NCBI GenBank assembly: GCA_907163345.1
Contig: CAJQUN010000015.1
Coordinates: 8,402,886 to 8,466,885, forward strand
From: Haberlea rhodopensis
Lineage: Eukaryota > Streptophyta > Magnoliopsida > Lamiales > Gesneriaceae
Length of the DNA: 64,000 nt
Reading direction: 5' to 3'
Part shown: positions 12,262 through 22,735 of the stretch, piece by piece
Layout: every line of letters starts with the position of its first letter
How positions within the stretch are numbered: position 1 is the stretch's first letter
Position numbers and translations under genes: made by a program
Notes under the pieces: model-generated
What the model saw: only the letters and a program-made list of their open reading frames with translations
Told to the model about the DNA's origin: nothing
Databases searched by the model: none

Positions 12262-13685
12262 TGAGCCGTACTATACAGTTCCCCCTCTGGAGCATGATGA
12301 GGATGACGATCAGTGACGATCGTCGTCATGGTATGTGTTTTGCCTTTACGTTTATTTTTCTTATCCATTGAGGGCAATGCACATATTAAGTTTGGGGGGG
12401 TTTGTTTATATTTGTAGTATTTTTGTTGTTTTTGCATTTTTGCTGCTTGTCTTGTTTCTTTTCTTGCATGACTGCACTCTTATGAGACTAAGTCGTCCTT
12501 GAGCACTATCAACAAAATTTTTTTTTTAAAAAATGAGTTATTCTTGAGAATGATGAGTTGGATTTGCAACGGTACTACATGATGAAATTAATCCCCATCT
12601 AGATAGGAGTCATGAAAATTTTTAACTTGTTTGTATATATCCTTTGTTGAGCTTATGTCAAAATTGAGGAATAGTTTGAGCACGTTTTGAGTCATGATTG
12701 AGTGAAGTATGTATTGAATGAAGTGAAAACATGTGTTAACTATGATTTGTCTTGAGCATCTTAGAAAACTCTACAATTTATTTGAAAGCACTTTGAAGCG
12801 AAATTTTATAATTAGGAACTTGACTTGGAGATGATTTAGGCGATCTTTGGACCGTTTGTGCCTTTCAAGCTTACCTTGTCTACATCATTCCTTAGTGTCC
12901 CCTTTTGAGCCTTATTGAAAAAGAATGGTATATGCATTGCATATAATTAGACCCCCATTCGACATTTTTGGCTAACTCATTATACCTACCTTGGATTGAG
13001 CCTAAAGAAAAAAATTTATCCGTCCCTAAGGGAGTATAATGAATCTCATTCATTGCACTGAATTGTATATGTAGATGAGTTCATTGTGAAAAACAAAATG
13101 AACAAAAGAATGAGCAATAAGAAAAGATGTAGAGATGCCTTGAGAGAAAAAAATGAAAACATTCAAATAAGACCCAAAGTGGCCAAGGCTAGAAAAAGTT
13201 GAAGAGAAGCTCAATATTGTGCGAAACAATTTTGAACTGATTATATTATACTCTCTTCTTTGCATTCATCCTACCTTTTCTTTGGAGCCGACACCAAAAG
13301 GCCTAACGCTATAAGCTTTTAAAGACCTTCTGATCCAAGTCTAGGGAATAATTACATTAGTGGAGAAGTGCTGGATAGTAGATTTGTAGAGTAATCCAAA
13401 GTAATCTTGACTTTGAGTTTTTATGGCACATTTTGATCTTAAAGATATGATTATACCTCATGATTGACAATAGCACACGTGCACGTTCCGATGTTGCGAC
13501 GTATTGTTTAGCTTAGGAAAAAACGCTTCCTGTTGAACATTGAATGACTCTTATTGATGTGTAAGTAGGATTGCTGAGCTTTTACTTTGAGTTGTAAAGA
13601 TGATTCATTCAAAGTATTAAGTTTAACTCTACTTTTTGAGGTTATTGCTTGCACGAGGACGATCAAGTCTAAGTTTTGGGGGAGT
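12262..13685 (+). other. Element A 3' non-coding region and polypurine tract
   Basis: No coding. Contains the Athila-type signature ATTGAGGGCAATGCACATAT followed by TAAGTTTGGGGGGG (12367-12402), and ends with the polypurine tract TTTTGGGGGAG (about 13674-13684) immediately before the 3' LTR. The jump from gag to this region marks the internal deletion of pol. Confidence 0.75.
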
Positions 13686-15174
13686 TGATAGGCTTAGATA
13701 TTACGTTTTTTTAGCTGTAATTTCTTACCGTTTTTCGTACTTTTTCTTGGATGAAATTACGCTTTTTGGTATTTATTTGCTTGTTTCAGGAAAATAGGTC
13801 GGAAATGGTAGAAATGAGCTAAAATGAAGAAAACGGGTGAAATCGAGGCGAAAAAGAGAAAAAGAGAAGAATTCAGATTTTTTAAAGCATCGATCGATCG
13901 AGAATATTTCTCGATCGATCGGTCGAGGCAGGGAACTCAGCAACAAGTGTATCGAAGTGTAGATTAATCGGAACCAATATTTCGATCGATCGATCGAGGC
14001 AGAGAGTTTAAAACGCTGAAGTGAACAGTGCACCGATCGATCGAAAAATCCTTTCGATCGATCGATACACGAATTTTAAAAAATCTTATCTTCCATATTT
14101 GATGGATTCTCGGTGGTTTAAATGGTAAATCTTTTCCATATCAAAGAGATATCATATCAGAAGGGAGAGGAGGCCGAAAGAAAAGCAAGGAGAACCCTAG
14201 TAGCCGCCGAGAAGAACCCGAGGAAAAAGCCATCTTCCTCCGTTCTCCGTCCGAGCTTGAGCGAGACGTTTCCGGAGTGCAAGGAAGGAGCAAGAGAAGA
14301 GATTACTGTGCAACGCACGGATTTGTTCCACGTTTATCGTATTTCTAAACTCTTATTTATTTGACTTTCATATTCATTTGATGTTTTTGAGGTCAAGAGA
14401 CAATTAAACATCTCATTTATCTGATTTGAATTGAATTGAGTTTATTTTATCGAGTTTGAGTACAATTGTGTTTGAGTTATTGATTCGAATGTGTTTGAGT
14501 GGATTGATTTCTTATTGTTCATGAATTATATGCTTAATGATATCAAAGCCTAGCTAACTTTGATTGAATTTGTGAGTTAACTGAGATCGAGAGATAACGT
14601 TATAATACGCTACAATAATTCATGATGTATGTTTAAGATTGAGATCGAGAGATAAAATCACATACGTGAGCACTTTGAATAGAGAGATTTAGAGTAATTA
14701 GGTTTTGAAGATTTATGCAATATCGGATTAGTAAATAAGTGAACGAGAGTTACTTTTCTAATTTGATATTAGTTTCTATACAGCTCGAGAGAGTGTATTG
14801 AATAACAGCGAAAACCTTTCACCTTAAGAATCGATTGTTTAGTAGTTGTTTATTTAAACGAATCATTGACGAAAATACAGTTGAACGAAGAGCTAGATAA
14901 ATTTCTGGAGCAAAATTCCTTTGCATATCCGGAAGCCATTTATTTTATTTATTCTTGTTTTATTTGGATTCTTTAGTTATAAATTTGCATTTATTAATCT
15001 ACCCTTCTTAATCGTAGGCTAAATATAATTTTACTACTTTTATTTGGTACTTATACGTTAGTCCCTGTGGATTCGACAACCCTTACTTTCATTTAACTAT
15101 ACTAAAACTTGACAACCATGCACTTGCGGTAGAATCGCTACAAAGAAATTTTCTGTTTAAAACATAAGCTGTCA
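13686..15174 (+). repeat. Element A 3' LTR
   Basis: 1489 bp, nearly identical to 7373-8864. Compared with the 5' LTR, one palindrome core has decayed (AGATTAATCG at 13961-13970), while another is a perfect CGATCGATCG (13891-13900) where the 5' copy has CGATCGGTCG. Confidence 0.9.
13891..14064. promoter_or_regulatory. Palindrome pairs in A 3' LTR
   Basis: Cores 13891-13900 with 13912-13921 (11 nt), decayed 13961-13970 with 13983-13992 (12 nt), 14034-14043 with 14055-14064 (11 nt). Confidence 0.72.
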
Positions 15175-15232
15175 ATCATTCCCAATCGTTGATAATTAAG
15201 TGCATAAAACGTGTTTATTTCTAGACACATCA

Positions 15233-16223
15233 AATACCCCCATACTTAAACTTTACTCGACCTCGAGTAAATCAGACAAAACTACAATCTTTTTGTTGGC
15301 TCATAGCACCATAACAAACTAACTTGTCCTCACTTTAATGCCTCAACAATTTTAAAACATGCATAGTAATGAAAGGCGGTGAAAAAGTTAAAAGTGGAAC
15401 AAGTTCAATCCCTAAACATTTCATACCTAACAAAGTAGTGAACGTGTGTGTGTGGTCACAAACAAGTGTCATGCACAAATAATAGATCCAATCAATGTAA
15501 ATCCATAATAGCTCAAGTCATACACTAACACAAGTATAAGCTTACTTGCGCATTCTTCTCCACTATCTTAGCTACTTGTAAACACAAATCAAGTAGGTCT
15601 TTATTAGCTTGTAGCTTGGCCTATGTATTGGCTTATGAAAGAAAGGTTAGGTGCATCAAACAAGAGAGTATAATGATATGCACAAGCTTCTCTTCTTGCA
15701 TGATTTTTTTGCAATGTAAACTTTAATCATTTTTTTACTCTTTTGTGCCTTGGCTCCCCTTGGAGTCATATTTGTATTAATTCTTTTCAAGGCATCCCTT
15801 TTCTTTCATAAATTTCATTCTTTTGACAATGAAGCTCACAAAACATAAATGAATTATTGATAACATAAGTGCTTGTGAATGAAACACATCATACTCCCTT
15901 CAAAGCTATGGATTAAATTATATTTAGGCTCATTAGGGAAGGATGATAAGCTAATCAAAGAATGTTGAATGAGGGTCTTTTGTATGCTTAGCATACAACC
16001 ATTCTTTTGCATTAAAGCTCAAATTGGGTACTAATGATTGATTTTGTTCACATGTATGCTTGAAAGGCTCAAAAACATCAAAGATCGTATATATCACTTT
16101 CATGTTTGCAAGTAGTCTATACATATGCCTCAAAGAGCATGTAGTTAAGTTCTAGCATGTATTAGAGACTTCTTAAGACTATCACAAAATTCACTACGCT
16201 ATGCACACTTCACAAGTCATGAC
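15233..16223 (-). other. Element B 3' non-coding region with polypurine tract
   Basis: On the minus strand the LTR at 15232 is preceded by GTTTAAGTATGGGGGTATT, a polypurine tract in the usual place. The rest (to 16223, continuing at 18295) is AT-rich, without recognisable coding, and resembles the long 3' spacer of Athila-type elements. Confidence 0.65.
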
Positions 16224-16795
16224 AATATTGTAAGGACCCTAGTTCCTTAAGTGCGGATTAAAGGCATAATTAGAGCTAACATAAATTATCAGAGTAAAAT
16301 AATCGTGTTGAGACTATGAGCTTCAAGAATTACATGCCAAAATGAGGACTATCAAATGGATTAGTTACATTCCCAATCGAATGAATGTATGTACTATAGC
16401 TTTACACTACTCCTAGAGTAGATACTATACAAAATTAATCATGTCCTTCCTTCCTCAAAAGAATTCTTCACAAGCTCACCACCTCAACCCGCTTAGCCCT
16501 TCTTATCATGCCAAAAGTGTACCTACAAGGACAACCCCCAAACATGAGCAATAATATCATTCATATTCAACACAATATGAATATAAAGCGTAAATGCATA
16601 AATCACAATAAAACACTTCCTGTTTTCCCATGCATTTCAAACGCTTCCAGTTTGGTTGTCCCTGTACCATAACTCATGAGTATAATCAATAGATTATTTA
16701 ATGGTCTACACATATCATGACATAACACCATCTCATCATTACCAAATACCAGTCACCAATCCCTGGTCTGTCCATCATAATGTATTTTAATGCCC

Positions 16796-16985
16796 CTCGC
16801 TTATTTACATATAGGCGGCATAGAATAACCTCGCTTCAATGGACATGCGGCGCTCCCACCCCTCGCTTCACATTGAGCGGCAAATATTCTTTCCTCGCCC
16901 TATATGATAACCAGGCTCAAATATGACATGCGGCGCTCCCACCCCTTGCTTCACATTTAGCGAAAACGAACCAAATAGCGGCAAG
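16796..16985 (-). repeat. CCGCT...AGCGAGG hairpin array in G2
   Basis: Irregular tandem blocks CCTCGCTT...GCGGC repeated about four times, some sharing ATGCGGCGCTCCCACCCC. Equivalent position to the arrays in G1 and E. Confidence 0.55.
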
Positions 16986-17338
16986 CATTAAAATCATCAA
17001 GGGATGACCACGACTCATGGGATGTGCACCAATAACCATATGCATATACAATCATCATGCATAGTTCAACATGTATTTGCATCCACAGTGCATAATTCCA
17101 CATATACTCGCATCCACAATGCATAAACAAAGAGTATATTAGATATATGTACCGTTGGGTGTCCGTACGTCCTCTCCGCACCTTTCCAAAAAGTGGAATT
17201 GATATGGCTTCACTTCCTTGGTTGCGTTGCTACCTGGGATGGTTCTACACAATCACACAACCCCATATTAGAAGCCAAATAATAGTCGAATACCAAAAAT
17301 TCGTCAAAAGAATACATTTTTCAAAATTCCACAGCTGG

Positions 17339-17547
17339 CGATCGATCGCTTCGCTGAGGCGATCGATCGCCTCAATTTTTTTCTTCGCGGCGATCGATCG
17401 CGCCAAACATGGCGATCGATCGCCTACCTCATATTTAGCTATTGCCCCTCGGCGATCGGTCGCCCCTTTTCAGGCGATCGATCGCCTGCCCTGCGATTTT
17501 GCTACTGCCCATAGGCGATCGGTCGCCTCTTTTCAGGCGGTCGATCG
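17339..17547. promoter_or_regulatory. Four palindrome pairs in G2
   Basis: Cores 17339-17348/17360-17369 (11 nt), 17391-17400/17413-17422 (12 nt), 17453-17462/17475-17484 (12 nt), 17516-17525/17538-17547 (12 nt). Outer arms GGCG / CGCC are complementary in the first pairs. In the last pair both cores carry a GGTC variant that still pairs by G-T wobble. Confidence 0.75.
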
Positions 17548-18294
17548 CCTCGCACAGACTCGCGATTTTTCCACCATTAATGCACCCAAAACCATTCCAA
17601 GCCATACTAAAACTTCTCCCAACAACCCAACAACAAAATAACATCATAAACCTCCAAAATACACTTCAAAACAAACATAAATCCAACCCTCAACCAAAAC
17701 AACACCAACCCACAACAAACCCATTTCAAAATCATTCAAAACCATTTCAAAACTAAACCAAACACAACAAAAATGACATGGAGGCATCCATACCTCTTGG
17801 GGACCTCAAATCTCCCAATAAACTTCACAAACAAGCTTTTTGCAAGAATTTCTCTTCACCCCTATGCTCAAACTCGAAAATGAAGAGAAAAGGGAGGGTT
17901 TGGGTGGTGGATTGGGAAATTAAAGTGAAGGTGAGGTGGGGGTTGGGGTATAAGGGGTTGGGTTAAATTAAAAATGCATTCCACAAACCCATGGTGTATA
18001 AAACACCCCAACATGATATTTAAAAGGCATTTCACCAAAATGCACCATAATCACAATTATACTCATGTTTTACAATTAATTGCTAACCATGGCAAATAAA
18101 TCATGCTAATAACAATTTTCCCAACATGCACAACATGCACCATGAAATGCTCTCCCGGGTCACTCTATCATGTGACTAAGCATTTCAATACATGATAAAT
18201 AAATTCAGCACATAATTAATTACTACCATAATTAATCATATAAACACAATTAATGCCAAATTGCAATTAATAATTTCGGGGATATCACAAATAT

Positions 18295-19121
18295 CGTGCT
18301 CAATATATTCAACTACTATGTCGAAGCACACTTTGCATTAGAGTTCAAAGTGTTCCAAGTAACAATTCACCTATGTTAAAAAAAACATGCATGCCATCAA
18401 TTAGGTTTCATCATGGGCTAGTGATTCTAAGCATCTATTCATTACTAACTATGAGCTCAAATTTTTTAAAATTTTTTGATTTTTTTGTATTTTTGTAATA
18501 AGAAAAGCAATAACACACCACTAATCCCTCCCCCATACTTAAATCTTACATTGTCCCCAATGTAAGGCAAAAATATAAGAAAAGAGAAAAGCCTAACTAA
18601 TAAAGCAATAAAAAAAATAAAAAAAGGGAAAGAAGGGAAACTAACTCCCCTTGTGCAGCGCCTCTATTTAACGTCGGTGGCCCGACGTCAGTCCTCTCGA
18701 TCAAGGTGGGTTATGCGGTGTCACTCCATGCTTCTTATTCCACCTCAATATCTTCTTGATCCCCTTAAACTCTTGTTTGTTTGCCTTTGAGTAGGCGTCC
18801 TCATTCTTTGTTCCTCCTCCATCGGTTATTGATTGATGTGGTATATCCGGAGAGTGTCTCTTCAACAGTAGGATCCTGTAAGTGAGAAAAGAGAGAGTCA
18901 GCAGTATCATGAGTCGATAAGACAACAATAGTATGAAAATTATTCATGAGACTGAAGTCCATACCTCCTTTGTCATCAAAGTTATCAGTAGCCTTTCCCA
19001 TCTCCCACAATTCATCATTATCAAAATCATCAAATTCATCATTTATATCAATAGCGTAACTAGAATGCTCATGAGTTTTAATGAGTTCATAGATATTGAA
19101 TTTTGCAATCTCACCATTAAA
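18295..19121 (-). other. Element B protease-RT linker remnant and deletion junction
   Basis: Just downstream of the protease on the minus strand, an open but unrecognised stretch (about 19121-18800) looks like the linker that leads to RT in autonomous relatives. It then passes near 18640-18710 into a post-pol block containing GGGCCACCGACGTTAAATAG, the kind of sequence found after integrase in Athila-type elements. RT, RNase H and integrase are therefore missing by deletion. The remainder to 18295 is AT-rich spacer. Confidence 0.55.
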
Positions 19122-19589
19122 CTACATTGTTAACATGCCGCTATTCACATCTATCACTGATTTAGAGGTTTTCAAGAATGGTCTCGCTAAAAGAATGGGG
19201 CTAGATGGAACACTATTTTCCATGTCTAAGACATAGAAATCAGCGGGGAAAACCAAACTCTCTACGTGCACAAGTATATCCTCTACTATCCCCCTAGGAA
19301 TAACCGTGGATCTATCAGCTAATTGAATCATAGTATTGTCTATTTTCAAAGGTCCAGGTTTCAGTTGAGTGTAGATTGAGTAAGGCATAACATTAATGGA
19401 AGATCCTAAATCGAGCATTGCCTTCTCAATTCTAGTGGTTCCAATCATACAAGGGATAGAAAACATTACAGGGTCCTTACACTTTGTGGGAATGCTTCTT
19501 TGGATGACAGCAAAAACATTCTCACCTAACTCAGTCTTGGGGCACCCTTTGCCTTCCTTGTTCTTACCCACTTTCCATACCTCCTTCAA
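19122..19589 (-). CDS. Element B retroviral-type aspartic protease
   Basis: 155-residue open frame. An aspartic protease active-site loop reads MLDLGSSINVMPYSIY (about residues 58-73), the D-L-G-A/S-S form common in Athila and Tat lineages, and is followed by a flap-like region and the C-terminal ILLARPFLKTSKSVIDV segment near residues 132-148. It would mature Gag and Pol in an active element. It begins after a gag tail in another frame, so the original gag-protease fusion is broken. No RT follows. The start codon is only the first ATG in the open stretch. Confidence 0.75.
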   Translation of the reverse strand: MKEVWKVGKNKEGKGCPKTELGENVFAVIQRSIPTKCKDPVMFSIPCMIGTTRIEKAMLDLGSSINVMPYSIYTQLKPGPLKIDNTMIQLADRSTVIPRGIVEDILVHVESLVFPADFYVLDMENSVPSSPILLARPFLKTSKSVIDVNSGMLTM

Positions 19590-19774
19590 AATCTAGCATA
19601 TCGAGGCACTTTCACGATGGCATCATGTAGTGGGGCATTTGCCTCGCAGCTTCGGAAAGTGTCATAGAGTCCCTTAAGTCCAGCTTCTTTCCTATTATCC
19701 TTCAATGCAAGGGGGAATGGAGGTTCAATTTTATATTCAAAAATTTTAGGGGGCTTACCTCGTGGTTTCTCATC

Positions 19775-20131
19775 TCACATAAGCTCTTCAACGTCCTTCT
19801 CTACCTTCATCTTGAGTGGCGTCAATACATCCTTCTCCTCAGCTTCATCTTCACTCATCTTCAAAGTGATGGCACTCACATTTTCCCTTGGGTTTACCAC
19901 TGGCTGTGAAGGAAGCCCATTTGATATTCTAGCTTCAATCTTGTTGAGCAAAACTGCTAGTTGTCCCATTTGCGTTGTCAAGCTTTGAATGCTCGCCCTC
20001 ATTTCCTGTTGAAATTTCAGGCTATTTTCAGCAATAACTTTAACAATATTCTCTAACCTGTCAGAAGGGGCGTGCACTGGCGGTGGTGGAGGTCTCTGAT
20101 ATGGCGGTCTATAGGGTGGAGGTTGGTTCAT
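19775..20131 (-). pseudogene. gag: Element B gag C-terminal part
   Basis: Proline-rich start (PPPYRPPYQRPPPPP) followed by a helical stretch with SLTTQMGQLA and the conserved gag tail LPSQPVVNPRENVSAITL. It lies in a different frame from the N-terminal gag block at 20283-21206, so at least one frameshift separates them. Ends in a stop at 19775. Confidence 0.72.
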
Positions 20132-20282
20132 TTGTTGATTCCCATAGCCCTGGTTTGGATGGTCCCTCCAACCTTGGTTGTAGTTTCCCGATTGATGGTC
20201 ATAACTCCTTTGTGGGGGGCCAGGAAATCCTCCCTATGCATTCACGTGCTCAGTGGATGTCTCTTGTAGGGATGGACATGCA

Positions 20283-21206
20283 TCAGTGGGATGGCTCACG
20301 GCTAGACAGATTTTCACATGGCTTCATCTTTCCTACATTGCCATCAGCAAGATTACGCACAAGAACCGTTAAGTCAATCAATTGTTGTTCTAGATTGGAC
20401 ATGTTTACCTTGTTTCTTGGCGGTTGTCCATGGCGCACATGTCCAAATTGCTGGGAGTTAGCCGCCATGTTTGCTATCAAGTTCCTTGCCTCCTCCACAG
20501 TCTTGTCGAGAAAAGCTCCTCCGCTTGCCGCGTCCACTAAGTTCCTGTCACCAGAAAGTAAACCTTCATAGAAATATTGAATTAGAAGATGTTCACTTAT
20601 CTGATATTGTGGGCAGCTTGCACACAACTTCTTAAAATGTTCCCAGTACTCGTGCAGCGAATCCTCTTGGTATTGCTTCACACCGTAGATTTCCTTCCTT
20701 ATGTTACTCGCCCTCGAAGCTGGAAAGTACTTCTCTAGGAAGACTCTTTGTAAATCAGTCCACTTGGTGATGAATCCAGATGGTAGGTAGAATAGCCAAT
20801 CTTTAACAACATCCTTTAGAGAGAATGGAAAGGCTCTCAGTTTGATTTGCTCCTCCGTTACGCCAGCAGGCTTCATAGTAGTGCATACCACGTGGAATTC
20901 CATCAAATACTTGTGCGGGTTCTCACCTGCAAGACCATGAAAAGATGTCAATAAATGGATTAGACCAGATTTAAGTTCAAAATTTAAGTTATTTGCAAGT
21001 GCAGGGAAAGTGATGCAGAGAGGCTGTTGATCCAAGTTAGGATTCACCAACTGTCTCAAGCTTTGATTCGCAGCCATGTTGTTCATTTCTTCTTCTTCCT
21101 CAAGTCTCATTGTTTCTCTTCTTCTCCGATGTAGTATCCTCTCGATCTCAGTATCGTAGTGAAAATTATCTATGTGATTGTACGATTCACATGTACTCAT
21201 TAACAA
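20283..21206 (-). pseudogene. gag: Element B gag N-terminal part
   Basis: 307-residue open frame with the Retrotrans_gag core: LRAFPFSLKDVVKDWLFYLP, LEKYFPASRASNIRKEI, then a helical stretch (DSLHEYWEHFKKLCASCP) and DAASGGAFLDKTVEEARNLI. Gag forms the virus-like particle. No CCHC knuckle was recognised in the frame. It starts 54 bp downstream of the primer site in minus-strand sense. The last residues before the stop look out of frame, and the homologous sequence continues in another frame at 20131. Confidence 0.78.
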
Positions 21207-21259
21207 ACCAAAGTAACACTAAAAAAATAAAAATCAAGTTAACACAAAAGTAAACGCCT

Positions 21260-21277
21260 TCCCCGGCAACGGCGCCA
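21260..21277 (-). other. Primer-binding site, tRNA-Asp, element B
   Basis: The plus strand shows TCCCCGGCAACGGCGCCA, the tRNA-Asp 3' end; read on the minus strand it is the 18-nt primer site, beside the 5' LTR. Confidence 0.9.
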
Positions 21278-21283
21278 AAATTT

Positions 21284-22735
21284 TGGTAGCGACTTCCCAG
21301 TTAACAACAAATTAATGTAGCAGTGTAAGTAGGGATCGATCCCACAGGGAAGTGAATATCTTTGTGCAAACAAGTATCAAGGGGGTTTTGAGAGTAGTAA
21401 TTATCTAAAATTATGTAGGATGCAAGATTGAAATAAATTGGGAATAAATTAATTAAAGAGAGGTCTCGGTTTCGGTCGACGCTACATTGGAATTCGATTA
21501 TTCATTCATCGATTTTCTCACATATGTAATTTTTATGCATGAATATTCATCATTGAAAATTTAACTCATATCCTACCTTAAGTTTAGTTAAATCGAAAAC
21601 AACATCCAAATTTAACCCTTATCAATTAATCAACTCTAACAACAGCAGTTAAGATTTAAACTAATGATAGCATATGAACAAGTAAGATTGGTGAAGCTAA
21701 ACAACATAAACAACATCAGTTTATGTTTAATTTAGTCAAAAGTTTTTCCTAGGAATTTAATAACCTCAACATCAGAGAATTATCAATCCTAGTTGCTTCT
21801 CAAATTCAATTAATCAAACAATTACGGATTTGATATCAAACTTAGCATTAGATTGTACGAAAAATTATTAGGTAGCTAATCTAGCAACCAACAACACAAT
21901 CATGGCACGAATAACAGAAAAACTTATGATATTCACTAAAAATCACCAATTTAAAACAATAATCTCTTGAATAAATCAAACTCCATCTTCCTCAACCGTG
22001 AGGATGAGTTTAGCTACTCATAATCAATGCAAAAATAACAAAATAATGTAGGAAAAACATAAACAAAAACTAAGACAAACTAGAATAGTCGCCACGCGTC
22101 GAGGTTGCAATCCCGTCTTTGTGTCGATTTTTCAATCTTTCTTTTAAACTTCAAAGTAAATTTTTATTCTAAGTTTAAACTATGAATAATAGTCTGGATA
22201 ATGGTCTAGGAGGCTGATATTTTTTAGTTATAGAGGTTAGGAGGCTGATGGGGTAGGTTAGTGCCCATGTAGGAAGGAATGATCATGTTTCCACGTTTTC
22301 AAAACTCCGGGTGATCGATCGAGCAAAAGGGGGCGATCGATCGCCAGCTCCGAATATTTTCGCTCATTTTTCAGCTTTTGGCGATCGACTTGCATTGGTC
22401 ATAACTTCTTCATACAATCTCAGAATTAAGCGAATTAGCTGTCCACGCGTAGATAACTGAAAGTTCTACAATTTTTATATGGATCATATTCCCAAAATAA
22501 GTCTCGAACATGAACAAAATTGAGGAGAAAAGAGTGACGTGTGTCTTGGATTCCGGTTTTTCCTCTTTTCTTCAACTTTCTTCCTTTTTCCATCATTTTT
22601 TAGCTTGATTTCTTCACATTTTCCTACATATTACCAAATGTATGATTAGGAACCATAAACATCAAGTTAACCATTAAGTCATTCTCAATAGTTGACAATT
22701 AAGCGCATAAAACGTGTCTATTTCTAGACACATCA
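21284..22735 (-). repeat. Element B 5' LTR (right copy)
   Basis: 1452 bp. Plus-strand ends TGGTAGCG...GACACATCA. The minus-strand start TGATGTGTCTAGAAATAGAC is followed by the block shared with the 954 solo LTR. TATA-like CTATAACTAAAA lies near 22230 (minus). Confidence 0.88.
22312..22343. promoter_or_regulatory. Palindrome pair in element B right LTR
   Basis: Cores 22312-22321 (TGATCGATCG) and 22334-22343 with a 12-nt spacer. The left LTR copy has an extra block here, so this pair arose by joining halves of two former pairs; spacing was kept. Confidence 0.6.

Larger units (their letters stand above)
7373..15174 (+). mobile_element. Element A: gag-only Athila-type LTR retrotransposon
   Basis: Complete element with LTRs 7373-8864 and 13686-15174 (TGATAGGC...GTCA), perfect duplications ATCAT (7368-7372 and 15175-15179), tRNA-Asp primer site and a polypurine tract. 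The internal region keeps a damaged gag, then passes directly into the 3' non-coding region; protease, RT and integrase are absent. The two LTRs are nearly identical, including an 80-codon open stretch (7809-8051, 14122-14364) that differs by one residue, so it is a comparatively recent insertion in element B. A family G solo LTR interrupts gag. Confidence 0.9.
4430..15232 (-). repeat. Element B 3' LTR (left copy), split by X and A
   Basis: The LTR pieces are 4430-5145, 6590-7372 and 15180-15232, together about 1.55 kb against 1452 bp for the right copy. Homology to 21284-22735 resumes exactly after each insertion. The left copy has extra bases near 4438-4470 and still shows the palindrome pair lost or rearranged in the right copy. 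Confidence 0.85.
16229..18289 (-). repeat. Solo LTR G2, chromovirus-type
   Basis: 2061 bp. Plus-strand ends TGTAAGGACC...GGGGATATCACA; duplications AATAT (16224-16228 and 18290-18294). The minus strand begins TGTGATATCCCCGAAA, the same first 16 bases as E's 3' LTR at 58005, so it is the same family. It lies in element B's 3' spacer. Confidence 0.92.
4430..22735 (-). mobile_element. Element B: non-autonomous Athila-type LTR retrotransposon, with nested insertions
   Basis: On the plus strand it begins TGGTAGCG (4430) and ends GACACATCA (22735), flanked by perfect 5-bp duplications GCAAC (4425-4429 and 22736-22740). It is oriented minus: 5' LTR on the right (21284-22735), tRNA-Asp primer site at 21260-21277, gag, protease, then a jump to the 3' non-coding region and polypurine tract beside 15233. 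No RT, RNase H or integrase is present. Later insertions: solo LTR X and element A in its left LTR, solo LTR G2 in its body. Removing them leaves an element of roughly 7 kb. Confidence 0.88.
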
